A stretch of 64,000 nucleotides of DNA from Lentilactobacillus diolivorans DSM 14421 (GCF_001434255.1 NZ_AZEY01000020.1:180028-244027); one strand, 5' to 3'. Positions 27,421 through 37,790 are shown, counted from the first letter of the stretch. Program-made: numbers and translations. Notes: generated by a model not told the origin, from the sequence alone.

Positions 27421-28857
27421 ATGGCAAACTCGCTTAAACGCGGCATGGGTTTTTGGGGCCTCATCTCAATGGGAGTTGGCGGCGTCATCGGCAGCAGTTG
27501 GATTTACACTAATAGCCAATTCTTTAAACAATATGGTGCAGGTGGTGAAATCTTTGGCTTATCGCTCGCATCCGTCTTAGCAGTTCTAATTTCACTATCA
27601 TTTGCAGAACTGTCAACCATTTTCCCGGAGTCAGGCGGCGAAGTTGTATATGGTTATGCTGCTTTTGGGAAAAAAGGCGCGCTTTTCGCGGGTTGGGCAC
27701 TCTTGGGATCATATATCAGCATTTTGGCCTTTTATGTGACCGCCTCCAGTTTCTTAATTTCAACAATTTTTCCTGAAATCGCAACTGGTCCTTACTATAC
27801 TTTTGCCGGGGTTAAAGTCTATTTAATCGAGTTAGCCATTGGCATTGCATTTACGGTATCAGTTTTTGTAATTAACTATTTTGGGGCTAAGTTAACTGGA
27901 AACGTCCAAATTGTCCTCATGGCATTACTGATCTTTTTAGGAGTTGTCATTATTGTGGTCGGGATGGCAAAGGGTCGCCCTTCCAATTTTTTACCTGCTT
28001 TCACAGACAAACAACCGGTTTTTTCGTCGATCTTTAGGTTTAGTCTGCCGGCAATGACGTTTTTAACGGGATGGGAATCAGTTGCGATTCTGGCAGAAGA
28101 AACGAATATTCCAAAGCGAAAAATCGGAATTGTTGTCATCCTTTCCATTGTTATATCCGCATTCTTTTATATCTTTGTCTTACTGTCATCAGCATGGATT
28201 TTCCCTTGGGAAAAAACGGCCACCATGCAAATGGGCACCATCGATGCTTTCAAAGCGGCCGGTTATCCGGTACTAAGTATTTTTGCTTACCTTGTGTCGT
28301 TTTTAGGATTAGTAACCGCGTTTTTAACGCTTTTTACCGCTGCACCAAGACTTATCTTCTCTTTAGCCCGTGGAAACATTCTGCCCAAAGCCTTTGCTAA
28401 AGTTCATCCTAAATATGGAACACCAACAAATGCATTATGGCTAGTGTTGGCACTCGTTCTTGGCTTGGGTTGGATTGGTAAAGGAGCTCTAGTCTATTTT
28501 CTTGACATGGGTGGATTTTCAATCGCTTTAGCGTGGTCATTTGACGCTTTTTGCTTGCTGAAGATCCGACTTAAATATCCTGATATCAATGGTGGCTTTA
28601 GAAACAAGCACCTTATTCTACCCATGATTGGTGGTATTTTTGCGTTAAGTATTGCCATCTTCACAATCATTCCGGGAACTCCAGTTTCCCTGGTTTGGCC
28701 GTATGAATATGTTATTTTAGGAATTTGGTGTGTTCTTGGTTTGGGTAGTTACTTTATCAAGGGACATGAACTATCAGTTTCCGAAGATTTATTAGGAAAC
28801 AGCATTGAAAATATGATGATTGACAAAAACCATATAACACGCAAAGGAGAGTCTTAA
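27421..28857 (+). CDS. APC-family amino acid permease
   Basis: A 478-residue integral membrane protein with about 12-14 hydrophobic helices. The N-terminal GFWGLISMGVGGVIGSSW is the glycine-rich first-helix motif of APC carriers, and FAELSTIFPESGGEVVY is the family's second signature. The ATG at 27421 follows AGGAGG by 7 bases. The stop is one base before the start of a D-alanyl-D-alanine dipeptidase, so the two are co-translated. Possible substrates are alanine or a related amino acid released by that enzyme. Confidence 0.9.
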   Translation: MANSLKRGMGFWGLISMGVGGVIGSSWIYTNSQFFKQYGAGGEIFGLSLASVLAVLISLSFAELSTIFPESGGEVVYGYAAFGKKGALFAGWALLGSYISILAFYVTASSFLISTIFPEIATGPYYTFAGVKVYLIELAIGIAFTVSVFVINYFGAKLTGNVQIVLMALLIFLGVVIIVVGMAKGRPSNFLPAFTDKQPVFSSIFRFSLPAMTFLTGWESVAILAEETNIPKRKIGIVVILSIVISAFFYIFVLLSSAWIFPWEKTATMQMGTIDAFKAAGYPVLSIFAYLVSFLGLVTAFLTLFTAAPRLIFSLARGNILPKAFAKVHPKYGTPTNALWLVLALVLGLGWIGKGALVYFLDMGGFSIALAWSFDAFCLLKIRLKYPDINGGFRNKHLILPMIGGIFALSIAIFTIIPGTPVSLVWPYEYVILGIWCVLGLGSYFIKGHELSVSEDLLGNSIENMMIDKNHITRKGES

Positions 28858-28858
28858 C

Positions 28859-29623
28859 ATGGATCGTACTATTATAGAAAGTCCAATTCCAATTTCATCT
28901 GTTGCATGGGACCGGGGCTTATCGCATGAACCGCAAATTCAGGAATCAAATGAGCCACTTGTTGCGTCTAATTTTTATCCAGAACGCATTATCAACAGTC
29001 CCGAATATTTCAATCAGGGAATTGATGGCACACTAATGTCAATTTACGTTCGCCAGTCAGTCTACGATAAGCTAATCAATGCGGCCACACTCTTGCCAGA
29101 AGGCTATAAATTTGTTTTATTCGATGTCTGGCGCTCAAACGAAGCTCAGCAGTCATTATTTGATATTTTAAAGAATAAATTATCAAAGCAATACCCGGAT
29201 CTTTCACAGCCTGCATTATTAAAGCGTGTTTTAACAACGGTTGCGCCACCTTCGGATGATATCATAAATAAACCTTCTCCCCATAATACAGGTGGTGCTG
29301 TGGATCTGGCGATTATTGATCAAACCGGTCACCCACTCAAATTCGGAACCCCTTTCGATGATCACACAGAAGTTGCCCGGACATCTTACTTTGAGGAAAA
29401 GCTTTCTCAGGGTAATCAATTAACGTCTGATGAGGAAATGATTCTTCAAAATCGTCGTTTGCTTTACAATATTATGACTGAAGTTGGTTTTACCAACTAT
29501 ACTGATGAATGGTGGCATTATGATTATGGTAACCAAAATTGGGCTTGGAAATCCGGTGCACCATATGCCATTTACGGTTCAATTAGACCAACATTCACCT
29601 GGCAAGATCCATTAATATCATAA
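28859..29623 (+). CDS. D-alanyl-D-alanine dipeptidase (VanX/DdpX family, M15D)
   Basis: A 254-residue zinc dipeptidase with no signal peptide, so probably cytosolic. The zinc motif SPHNTGGAVDL (His and Asp) and the catalytic DEWWHYDYG (Glu and the third zinc His) are intact; DVWRS carries the substrate-binding Arg. VanX-type enzymes split D-Ala-D-Ala. The ATG follows AAAGGAGAG and abuts the permease stop. No VanH, VanA or VanRS genes are near, so nutritional or cell-wall recycling is more likely than glycopeptide resistance. Confidence 0.92.
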   Translation: MDRTIIESPIPISSVAWDRGLSHEPQIQESNEPLVASNFYPERIINSPEYFNQGIDGTLMSIYVRQSVYDKLINAATLLPEGYKFVLFDVWRSNEAQQSLFDILKNKLSKQYPDLSQPALLKRVLTTVAPPSDDIINKPSPHNTGGAVDLAIIDQTGHPLKFGTPFDDHTEVARTSYFEEKLSQGNQLTSDEEMILQNRRLLYNIMTEVGFTNYTDEWWHYDYGNQNWAWKSGAPYAIYGSIRPTFTWQDPLIS

Positions 29624-29653
29624 ATTTCCTAATTAAAAATTCCCATCGACAGC

Positions 29654-29691
29654 AAAACCCATAAAGCCTCTTCATTGGCATTATGGGTTTT
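29654..29691. terminator. Bidirectional hairpin between dipeptidase and eutQ
   Basis: AAAACCCATAA and TTATGGGTTTT form an 11-base stem between two convergent genes. There is no long T-run beyond the stem. Confidence 0.6.
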
Positions 29692-29784
29692 GTTAGGTTT
29701 GTTCAACTATCCATTCAATCAAAATATAACAATTTTTTCATAATACCTAACGATTAAGAGGCTAACCAATCTAAAATTTATGCA

Positions 29785-30228
29785 TTAAGCTTGTCCGGCC
29801 CAGTCCGCAGGATACGTCGTATAAATAAATCGAGCTTCATCAGGGGCAGAAAATTGAATTTGGCTCCCTTTGGGAATAAGAATCATTTGACCCGCATTAG
29901 CAGTGGCGGTCCCATTTTTCCCAATAACACTTAAACTCCCCGAAATCACATAATCGATTTCATCATAGTTTAATTTCCAGTCAAAAGTGGTGTGCTTCAT
30001 TACCATGAGACCACAACCTAATCGTGGACTTTCTTCAAGGGTAAAGAAGTCCTTGGTATAGACTTGATCGCTAGGATTTCCCGTATCCATCCTATTTTCT
30101 TCGGTAACGTGCCAATTAGGCGTGTCAACGGTAATCAAACCATCCGGTGTTGCATTCCCATTAACATTTAAATTTTCCGCCAGAACTCTTCTAACAATTT
30201 CCTCAATTTTTTCTCGATCAATGTTCAT
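29785..30228 (-). CDS. eutQ: EutQ, cupin-fold ethanolamine utilisation protein
   Basis: A 147-residue cupin-domain protein with the YDEIDYVISGSLSVIG beta-barrel region and GQMILIPKGSQIQF. EutQ has been described as an acetate kinase needed for anoxic ethanolamine growth in Salmonella. This copy is short, holding the cupin domain and about 45 N-terminal residues. It overlaps eutH by 11 bases and ends the cluster. Confidence 0.9.
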   Translation of the reverse strand: MNIDREKIEEIVRRVLAENLNVNGNATPDGLITVDTPNWHVTEENRMDTGNPSDQVYTKDFFTLEESPRLGCGLMVMKHTTFDWKLNYDEIDYVISGSLSVIGKNGTATANAGQMILIPKGSQIQFSAPDEARFIYTTYPADWAGQA

Positions 30229-31354
30229 TCAGTTCCACCTTACCTTTTTCGTCGCCTTTTTTGACTTTGTCTGCTTTGCCAAGAACCCGATTTGCCATAA
30301 ACATTGCAACCGCAATTGCTGTAATTCCTGCGACTAATTTGGCAACAATCATTGGAAAAATCATATTTTTAGCGACACCAGCAGTAAAGCCTAAATGATC
30401 TCCAAACACAAATGCTGCTGAAACGGAGAAAGCAACGTTAATGATTTTCCCACGATCATCCATATCCTTCATCATTTCAAACATCGGAATATTGTTAGCC
30501 AATGTAGCAACCAGCCCAGCCGCAGCGGTTTCGTTCATTCCCAATGCTTTTCCCAGATGAATCAACGGCTTATTAAAGACCTTGGTAATAACATATACGA
30601 GCGTAAAGGCCCCGGCTAACGTCATTGCAATACTACCAACAACCTGCACACCTTCTCGAACTGAACCAATTCCCGGAACCAGCGTCACACCCACCATTGA
30701 TTGAATCGCACCAAGGGCTAATCCAAATGTACCAATAATTACAATTGCTTGGCCGAACACGGAAAAACCTTTAATCATTGCTTCTGGTTTAAACCACATC
30801 CCCAATGCAATTAATAGGGCAAACAAAATAATTGGAACCAGATTTTTCAAGACATCAATCACCGGCATTCCCATCACCAATCCACCGACAAAACAGCCAA
30901 TTGGAATGGTAATCATCCCTGACAACACACCTGTTGCTAAAAAGCGATGATCTTTTTTATCAATAATTCCCAAGGCTACTGGAATTGAAAACACTATTGT
31001 TGGCCCCATCATCGATCCCAAAATAACACCCGCAAATAAACCAGCTTGAGTATTTTGGGCCATTTGAGTTGCCAATTGGAAGCCGCCCATATCGATTGCG
31101 ATCAAACTAGTTGCAAACATTGACGGATCCGCACCTAACAGTTGAAACACAGGTACAACAACTGGCGATAGGACCTTCGCCAAAATCGGCGCCAAAATGA
31201 TGATCCCAACCATTGACATTGCCAATGATCCCATTGCCATAATTCCTTCTTCAAATTTTTCGCCTAGACCAAAATGATTGCCAAACATTCGATCAAGCGC
31301 ACCCAATGCCATAAAAAATACCATAATGTACATAATAATTTCATTAATTCCCAT
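30218..31354 (-). CDS. eutH: EutH, ethanolamine transporter
   Basis: A 378-residue membrane protein with about ten or eleven hydrophobic helices. FMALGALDRMFGNHFGLGEKFEEGI near the N-terminus (residues about 16-40) and the LANNIPMFEMMKDMDDRGK region are family hallmarks. EutH helps ethanolamine enter when it is scarce or protonated. The ATG at 31354 follows AGGAGG; a GTG frame start further upstream is part of that ribosome site. Confidence 0.93.
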   Translation of the reverse strand: MGINEIIMYIMVFFMALGALDRMFGNHFGLGEKFEEGIMAMGSLAMSMVGIIILAPILAKVLSPVVVPVFQLLGADPSMFATSLIAIDMGGFQLATQMAQNTQAGLFAGVILGSMMGPTIVFSIPVALGIIDKKDHRFLATGVLSGMITIPIGCFVGGLVMGMPVIDVLKNLVPIILFALLIALGMWFKPEAMIKGFSVFGQAIVIIGTFGLALGAIQSMVGVTLVPGIGSVREGVQVVGSIAMTLAGAFTLVYVITKVFNKPLIHLGKALGMNETAAAGLVATLANNIPMFEMMKDMDDRGKIINVAFSVSAAFVFGDHLGFTAGVAKNMIFPMIVAKLVAGITAIAVAMFMANRVLGKADKVKKGDEKGKVELNEH

Positions 31355-31471
31355 AGCAAAATTGCCTCCTTTCTTCACTACCTCTAGTCAATTCTTATGC
31401 AGCCTTGCTTTCTTCAAATAAAACGGCCAAGACAATCCAACGCCCCAGCCGTTACCTTAAATTCGATATCG

Positions 31472-31780
31472 TTATTCGTCAGCGCCATCCTCTAAACTTT
31501 TTGACATATGTGGCAAAATTGCATCCACTTCACTATGAGGTCTTGGAATAACGTGAACTGAAATTAATTCGCCAACGGTCTCAGCTGCCGAAGCACCGGC
31601 ATCTGTTGCTGCTTTAACCGCCCCAACATCGCCCCGCACCATCACCGTTACCAAGCCAGCTCCGATTTTTCGTTGACCAATTAAAGTTACGTTGGCGGCT
31701 TTTACCATCGCATCTGCGGCCTCAATTGATCCTACAAGTCCCTTTGTTTCAATCATTCCTAATGCATTTGTATTTGACAT
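31472..31780 (-). CDS. eutM: EutM/PduA-type BMC shell hexamer protein
   Basis: A 102-residue single BMC-domain protein that forms hexameric tiles of the microcompartment shell. It shows [20 protein letters not shown], cited by its ends, the pore-region [19 protein letters not shown] and the VHVIPRPH ending. With EutL it is one of only two shell proteins in the window; no EutS, EutK or pentameric EutN was found here. A hairpin with a weak T-run lies in the gap to eutH. Confidence 0.95.
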   Translation of the reverse strand: MSNTNALGMIETKGLVGSIEAADAMVKAANVTLIGQRKIGAGLVTVMVRGDVGAVKAATDAGASAAETVGELISVHVIPRPHSEVDAILPHMSKSLEDGADE

Positions 31781-31803
31781 AACAGTTTCCTCCTATTATT
31801 AAA

Positions 31804-33276
31804 TTACTTGATTTTGGCCATTACTTGGCGAACGATTGCTTCAACTAGTTGCTTTTGATCATGGACTGCAACCACTTCGTCAGCTTGTTGGCTCTCTTCT
31901 CCACGAATGTCGTGAAGCTCTCTGACACCGACCGCTACCCGTTTAATATTGATAAGATTCATCGGATTAACATTGTCTGAAGTTGCACTCCCACCAATCG
32001 CACCACATCCTAAAGTCAGTGACGGGTCCAAATTAGTTGAGGCCCCAATGCCCCCTAAAGCACCAGGTGTGTTAACAAGGATTCTAGAAGCGGGTACCAA
32101 CAATGCATATTTACGAATAATTGCTTCATCTTCCGAGTGTAAAATGGCTGTATGACCAGCACCCTCGTTCATTAATAATTTATTCGTTAACGCGGCGGCA
32201 GCTTCGCAGTTTTCAACCTCGAAATAGGCTAAAATTGGCGTTAGCTTTTCTCTTGAATATGGATCCTGTGGGCCAACATTCTCCGGCGTGTCGCGGGCAA
32301 TCAACACACGGGTTCCCTCGGGCACATCGATCTGAGCCAAATCAGCAAGTTGTTTAACCGATTTCCCAACAATTTGAGGATTCATCGTCCCGTCTGCGCG
32401 TAAAATAAACTTCGATAATTTAGCAATTTGACCTTCACTTAAGAAATAACCACCCTGGTTTTTTAACTCTTGTTGAACCGCCAACTTATTGGCATCCTCA
32501 GCAATAATCGATTGTTCCGATGCACAGATTGTCCCATTATCAAAGGTTTCAGAATCCATAATCCGCTTAACGGCCAGGTAGACATCGGCACTTTTTTCAA
32601 TGTAAGCTGATCCGTTTCCCGGCCCAACGCCTAATGCCGGCGTTCCCGAAGAATATGCCGCGTGAACCATCGCACCGCCGCCAGTTGCCAAGATTAGCTT
32701 TGTTTCGGAATGACGCATTAATTCATCGGTGCCTTCCAAAGTTGGCGCGGTAATCCCAGCAATTAACCCGGCCGGGGCTCCCGCCTTATAAGCCGCTTCA
32801 CCAACGACTTTAATGGCCTCCAAAGTGCAATTCTTAGCATTGGGGTGGGGTGAAAAGACAATTGCATTTCCGGATTTAACAGAAATCAGAGCCTTGTAAA
32901 AAACAGATGATGTTGGATTGGTAGATGGGATCAACCCAGCAATGACACCAACAGGAACCGCAATGTTGACAATCTTATTTTCCGGATCCTCTGATAAAAC
33001 CCCAATTGTTTTCATACTTTTATATCGATCATTGACCGTCTTGGAACCAAACACATTTTTTAAAACTTTATCCTGCCAAATTCCAAATCCGGTTTCTTCT
33101 TGTGCCATTTTTGCTAATCGTTCGCTTGCAGCAACCGCCGCATCAGCAATCGCCTGGCAAATTTGATCAACTTTTTCTTGAGAAAATTTGCTAAAAATTT
33201 GCTGAGCTCGGGTTGCTTGATGTAGTAAAGTTCTAACCTCTTGAATCGAAGCTAAATCAGCATCTGTTAAATTCAC
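31804..33276 (-). CDS. eutE: EutE, CoA-acylating acetaldehyde dehydrogenase
   Basis: Converts acetaldehyde and CoA to acetyl-CoA with NAD+ inside the microcompartment. The 490-residue protein has the aldehyde dehydrogenase NAD-binding VIAGLIPSTNPTSS, GPGNGSAYIEKSADV and the catalytic Cys in NGTICASEQS. A C-terminal helix (VEAIVRQVMAKI) and the N-terminal segment resemble encapsulation peptides. The start is a GTG behind AAGGAGAG. Confidence 0.95.
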   Translation of the reverse strand: MNLTDADLASIQEVRTLLHQATRAQQIFSKFSQEKVDQICQAIADAAVAASERLAKMAQEETGFGIWQDKVLKNVFGSKTVNDRYKSMKTIGVLSEDPENKIVNIAVPVGVIAGLIPSTNPTSSVFYKALISVKSGNAIVFSPHPNAKNCTLEAIKVVGEAAYKAGAPAGLIAGITAPTLEGTDELMRHSETKLILATGGGAMVHAAYSSGTPALGVGPGNGSAYIEKSADVYLAVKRIMDSETFDNGTICASEQSIIAEDANKLAVQQELKNQGGYFLSEGQIAKLSKFILRADGTMNPQIVGKSVKQLADLAQIDVPEGTRVLIARDTPENVGPQDPYSREKLTPILAYFEVENCEAAAALTNKLLMNEGAGHTAILHSEDEAIIRKYALLVPASRILVNTPGALGGIGASTNLDPSLTLGCGAIGGSATSDNVNPMNLINIKRVAVGVRELHDIRGEESQQADEVVAVHDQKQLVEAIVRQVMAKIK

Positions 33277-33323
33277 GTGTCATCTCTCCTTCGCACATTT
33301 ATCATCATTAAAACAAATTAACA

Positions 33324-33977
33324 TTACTCAGCTTTCGGAGTATCAGCAATTTCCTCAACTGCTCTTGCAAAGGCATCACAAGCCGCTTTACAAGCTGATT
33401 GGCTACCTGTTAATAAACCGCCACCGAAGTTGGTTTCCGAAGGTGGATCGTACAAAATGCCCATTTGGACATCCGCAGCTTTCATCGCAGCATCTAATGC
33501 ATAGATTGACTCCAATGGCGGCGCAATGAGATAAGCAACCGCTCCTCCTTGGGGGACGCCAATCACTTTTGACAGATAACTACCAGTTCGAGAAATGGTG
33601 TGGGCAAAATAGACAATGCTATCATCGTCATTGGCACTAATAAAATGTGCCTCCTCCTCAATCACTCGAATACAAGTATCTAAACCACTACGAACTTCAT
33701 CAGGGCTCGGGCCGCCAATGATACCGATCACTTCACCAGCCAGCTTTGTAGATGCATTTCCCGCCCCGGCATACATACTTTTGCCATAGACAACTTCAAC
33801 ATCTGCGGTCTTAGTCGCTTCATCCAGCGCCACATAGGTGACATCATCACAATCAGAAGTAATTAGTCCAAGACTTTTAATATGATTTGGCAATTCCAGT
33901 GACTTCGCCAGAGCTGGATCAATATTGGGAATCAGTCTGGTACTCAAAACATTTGATTTCATCCGATCATTTTTCAA
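33324..33977 (-). CDS. eutL: EutL, tandem-BMC shell trimer protein
   Basis: A 217-residue protein with two BMC domains that forms pseudohexameric trimers, thought to give a gated pore. GLITSDCDDVTYVALDEATK (residues about 37-56) is typical of EutL, and the second domain holds PPLESIYALDAA and NFGGGLLTGSQSACKAA. The TTG at 33977 lies 9 bases after AGGAGG; an ATG five codons in is the alternative. Confidence 0.95.
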   Translation of the reverse strand: MKNDRMKSNVLSTRLIPNIDPALAKSLELPNHIKSLGLITSDCDDVTYVALDEATKTADVEVVYGKSMYAGAGNASTKLAGEVIGIIGGPSPDEVRSGLDTCIRVIEEEAHFISANDDDSIVYFAHTISRTGSYLSKVIGVPQGGAVAYLIAPPLESIYALDAAMKAADVQMGILYDPPSETNFGGGLLTGSQSACKAACDAFARAVEEIADTPKAE

Positions 33978-34011
33978 TTTACAAGTCCTCCTTTCTTCAA
34001 ACCATGCGTTA

Positions 34012-34938
34012 TTAGTTGCCGGCGTTTTCTGCAGCTTTTAAATCAATTCCTGACTTTTTAAGGCGAATCATCTTGTCAAGCAACTCAGCAATATAGGCCC
34101 CAGCTTCAACAGCGGGTAAGCCACCATCATGAATATTTGAGACAACCGTTCGATTTGCTTCTGGCATCCCAACTGTTGGTTTATAAGCAATATAGGCACT
34201 CATTGACTTAGCGGTCACTAACCCAGGCCGTTCACCCACCAGCATACAAACAACATCAGCATTCGTAATCTCACCAATTTGGTCTTCAGCACCAACCCTG
34301 GCATACTTAACGAAAATCACATCTTTCGTTTCAAAACTTAACCCGTAAACTTTCAATCCCTGCTGAATTGCCGGAATAATATCTTTTACGTTTGCTTCAA
34401 TGGCCGCTGAACTTAACCCATCACCAACAATCATTTGAATCTTTGGACTCGGTGTGACACTTTGCTTGATTTTTTCGGCCATTTCATCCGAAAATTTTCG
34501 ACCGTGATCCGGTCTGGTTAGATATTCGTCTTTGGACTGACAAGTTGTTTGAGTTTCCAAGAACCCCATTTCTTTTGGTAATTGTGGATCAACGTCGCTA
34601 AAAACAGCATCTTGAGCAGCTGCATGATCTGCCCTAAATCGAAGGACCGAGGCGGTTTTATAACGGCACCCTGCCCGCCACATTCCTAATCGGGCTGGTG
34701 TAAATGATTTAATTTTTAAATAGCCTTCCCGATCATGAGGGTGCGGAACTAGAAATTGTTTTCTTAGGTCGATTTTTGTAATGTCATCCAACACATCGCC
34801 AGAAATATCTTGTTGCGTCGCTTCTTTAGGTGCTGAGTCAGCGGTTTGGGGTCCAACATTATTTTTATCAGCTTCCTTAGTAGAAGTCATATCAGTTAAA
34901 ATTGTTTCAATCATTGATTTAATATCTTGTTCGTTCAT
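34012..34938 (-). CDS. eutC: EutC, ethanolamine ammonia-lyase small subunit
   Basis: The light chain of adenosylcobalamin-dependent ethanolamine ammonia-lyase. It has 308 residues, of which the first 60 or so are a variable linker used for targeting. Family segments are [30 protein letters not shown] (with IQ preceding), [19 protein letters not shown] and a [14 protein letters not shown] stretch. It follows eutB by 17 bases. Confidence 0.95.
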   Translation of the reverse strand: MNEQDIKSMIETILTDMTSTKEADKNNVGPQTADSAPKEATQQDISGDVLDDITKIDLRKQFLVPHPHDREGYLKIKSFTPARLGMWRAGCRYKTASVLRFRADHAAAQDAVFSDVDPQLPKEMGFLETQTTCQSKDEYLTRPDHGRKFSDEMAEKIKQSVTPSPKIQMIVGDGLSSAAIEANVKDIIPAIQQGLKVYGLSFETKDVIFVKYARVGAEDQIGEITNADVVCMLVGERPGLVTAKSMSAYIAYKPTVGMPEANRTVVSNIHDGGLPAVEAGAYIAELLDKMIRLKKSGIDLKAAENAGN

Positions 34939-34955
34939 TTTTTATCACCTTCCCC

Positions 34956-36320
34956 TTAGTTTAGGAAAATCGAAGCGTCACCGGCTCGTTCTGTTAACTG
35001 ACCATTGTGGCTAATGTCCATCTTCTCCATCCAATCCTCAAATTCTTTAATGGGATGATAGCCAAATATTTCACGAATGGTTGCAGTTTCTTGGAAACCT
35101 GTTGATTCGTAATTTAGCATCACATCATCAGCATGTGGCACACCCATAATGTAGTTACATCCAGCAGCACCAAGTAACACAGCCAGGTTTTCTGCATCAT
35201 TTTGATCAGCTTTCATATGGTTGGTATAACAAACATCACAGCCCATTGAAATTCCCTGAAGTTTACCCATAAAATGATCTTCCAAACCAGCTCTAATAAC
35301 CTGCTTAGAGTTATACAAATACTCCGGTCCAATAAAACCTACCACCGTGTTGACGATGTAGGGGTCAAACTTTTTGGCAAATCCATAGCAACGTGATTCC
35401 ATCGTTAGTTCATCGGCACCAAAGTTGGCTTCAGCCGACAATTCTGAACCTTCACCAGTCTCAAAATACATGACATTTGGTCCGGCTGCTTGACCTTCAT
35501 GAAGGGTGAGATCGTATGCTTCACTAATCATGTCTGCATTAATTCCAAATGCGGTATTTCCTTTTTCAGAACCGGCAATCGATTGGAAACATAGGCCAAC
35601 CGGTGCACCACGTTTAATGGCTTCCATTTGGGTGGTGACATGGGCCAGAACTGAACACTGAGTTGGTACATCCCACTGCGCCCGGAAATCCTCAAACTTG
35701 TTGAGAATCTTGACGACGCTGTCAACTGAATCATCGTTGGGATTCAAGCCAATCACGGCGTCTCCAATTCCCATACTGAGCCCTTCCATAATGCCGGCCA
35801 TGATACCGTCAATGTCATCTGTCGGATGATTAGTCTGTAATCTGGAAGAGAATGTGCCTGGACGACCAATCGTTGTATTTGCTGTCTTTTCAACAATGAT
35901 TTTTTTTGCGGCTATGACCAAGTCCATGTTTGTCATCAATTTAGTAATTGCGGCAGCCATTTCTGATGTGATTCCTTGACGAATCCGTTTAATATCATAA
36001 TCGGTGGTTGTGTCTGATAATACCCACTCACGGAGATCCGAAACAGTCCAATTTTTGATTTCGTTATAAATTCGCTTATTAACGCCATCAATAATGATTC
36101 GGGTAACCTCATCATCTTCATAAGGGACAACTGGATTATTGTAGATATCTTCCAGAGTAAGATTGCTCAAAACAACTTTTGCCGCAACTCGTTCAGTGGC
36201 ATCTTCTGCCGCGACGCCTGCTAGTTCGTCCCCAGATTTCACTTCATTGGCTTTTGCCAAAACTTCTTTCACAGATCCAAAACGATATAACTTATCAAAT
36301 AACTTTGTTTGCAAAATCAT
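34956..36320 (-). CDS. eutB: EutB, ethanolamine ammonia-lyase large subunit
   Basis: The catalytic TIM-barrel subunit that splits ethanolamine to acetaldehyde and ammonia through a B12 radical. The 454-residue length is normal. GRPGTFSSRLQTNHPTDD, AVIGLNPNDDS, the substrate-binding LCFQSIAGSEKGN and SMGCDVCYTNHMKADQND are conserved segments. It depends on adenosylcobalamin, and no adenosyltransferase gene (eutT) is in the window. Confidence 0.96.
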   Translation of the reverse strand: MILQTKLFDKLYRFGSVKEVLAKANEVKSGDELAGVAAEDATERVAAKVVLSNLTLEDIYNNPVVPYEDDEVTRIIIDGVNKRIYNEIKNWTVSDLREWVLSDTTTDYDIKRIRQGITSEMAAAITKLMTNMDLVIAAKKIIVEKTANTTIGRPGTFSSRLQTNHPTDDIDGIMAGIMEGLSMGIGDAVIGLNPNDDSVDSVVKILNKFEDFRAQWDVPTQCSVLAHVTTQMEAIKRGAPVGLCFQSIAGSEKGNTAFGINADMISEAYDLTLHEGQAAGPNVMYFETGEGSELSAEANFGADELTMESRCYGFAKKFDPYIVNTVVGFIGPEYLYNSKQVIRAGLEDHFMGKLQGISMGCDVCYTNHMKADQNDAENLAVLLGAAGCNYIMGVPHADDVMLNYESTGFQETATIREIFGYHPIKEFEDWMEKMDISHNGQLTERAGDASIFLN

Positions 36321-36353
36321 TCTGCTGCCTCCTCCATAATTTCAAAATCCTTT

Positions 36354-37790
36354 TTATCCAAAAACAAGTGTTTTAACAATCACTGGTAATACTTCGCCAC
36401 CAGCCACCGGTTCACCAATATCGATATAGTCGCCGTTTTCCACTTTGACACTATCGATACAAACAAATGGGTACTTTGCCGGCAGTCTTGCAAAGATACT
36501 GTGCCCCAAGGCTTTCGCCATATCTTCATGAACCATAATGATCAGTGGCTCATGCTTGGTGATTAAAACAGTTGCGCCTTTGACGATTCCTGCCGCATAG
36601 CGTTGGATATCCGCAAAACTGGGGCTATGCTTCCCAACTAAAGCCAAAGCGACATTGTTTAACTCGTTTTGAACACGATACCAGTTAATTTTCTCGGAAA
36701 TTTTAGCCGCTAAGTCATCCACATCAAGTGACTCGTCACTTTTTGCAATTTTTAAAATAGGTAAATTTCTTAACGGTAAGATCCCTTCTGTGTAGGCAAT
36801 TGTGCTGCCGGTTACATCAGTCGTGTGGGAACCGGCTCCAACTACCGTCGCCCGAATTGTCTCAATGGAAGGATAAACATCTTTTTCTTTAAAAATTAAC
36901 GAATGGCGGACTGCGTTGCCCAGCAGTAAGCCAATATCACCATATCTAAATTCATCATCCGGCAACGTTTCATTTAGACAGTCAGCAACACCGCCAGAAA
37001 ATGTGACACCGTCAATTTGATTTTCTGGATTTAAACCATGATTTGTAATGAATAAATCAAAGTAGGGACTTTTTTGACCTAACCCGATACTATTTTCCAA
37101 TATTTGGGTCAAGCAGTTAATTACCGGTTGAAGTTGCTGATCAGTAACTTGAGCTTCCTCATAAAGTTCATTTAGATGAAGTCGATCAATTAGTTCTTTG
37201 ACCTTTGGTGCAATGTACGAAATTCGATGAGACTGAGGATCAATTTTAATTAATCGACCGCCGACATCAAAACACGCTGTATCAATCACATCTTCATCAC
37301 TGAAAAGGCCCAAGTTACTGGTGCCACCACCGATATCCATATTGACAATGTTTTTTCGATTTTCTTTAGCCACAATATTGGTTCCAGCGCCTTTTGCTGC
37401 AATGATGCTTTCAAGATCCGGACCGGCAGTTGCTACGACAAAGTCACCAGCGTAGCCACTTAGCGCCTGAGTCACAATCTCCGAATTTTCTTTTCGAGCC
37501 GTTTCCCCAGTAATGATGACGGCCCCCATCTGAATATCACCTTTATTAACACCGGCCTTTTGATACTGCTCCGAGACAAAAGTTTTAATTGCATCGGCAT
37601 CAATTTCGGTCTGCGTTTTTAAGGGTGTAAAAATAATATTACTTTTAAAGATCACTTCTTTTTTTGAAATATTAATTCTGGGAACTGAAAATGCTGAAGC
37701 AAAATTTTTAATCGTGAGTCTAGATAGAATCAACTGAGTTGTCGATGTTCCCAAATCAATTCCAACGCTTAAGATTTGATTGTCGTTCAT
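36354..37790 (-). CDS. eutA: EutA, ethanolamine ammonia-lyase reactivase
   Basis: Exchanges damaged cobalamin on ethanolamine ammonia-lyase in an ATP-dependent way. The 478-residue protein starts with VGIDLGTSTTQLILS, an actin-fold phosphate loop, followed by MDIGGGTSNLGLF. It lies first in the eutABCLEMHQ block, behind an intrinsic terminator and a pair of ANTAR-target hairpins, so its transcription, and that of the genes after it, should need phosphorylated EutV. Confidence 0.95.
   Translation of the reverse strand: MNDNQILSVGIDLGTSTTQLILSRLTIKNFASAFSVPRINISKKEVIFKSNIIFTPLKTQTEIDADAIKTFVSEQYQKAGVNKGDIQMGAVIITGETARKENSEIVTQALSGYAGDFVVATAGPDLESIIAAKGAGTNIVAKENRKNIVNMDIGGGTSNLGLFSDEDVIDTACFDVGGRLIKIDPQSHRISYIAPKVKELIDRLHLNELYEEAQVTDQQLQPVINCLTQILENSIGLGQKSPYFDLFITNHGLNPENQIDGVTFSGGVADCLNETLPDDEFRYGDIGLLLGNAVRHSLIFKEKDVYPSIETIRATVVGAGSHTTDVTGSTIAYTEGILPLRNLPILKIAKSDESLDVDDLAAKISEKINWYRVQNELNNVALALVGKHSPSFADIQRYAAGIVKGATVLITKHEPLIIMVHEDMAKALGHSIFARLPAKYPFVCIDSVKVENGDYIDIGEPVAGGEVLPVIVKTLVFG

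Noticed and set aside
28859..29623. Vancomycin resistance gene vanX
   Set aside because: The enzyme family is the same, but vanH, vanA and vanRS are absent and the partner is an amino acid permease.
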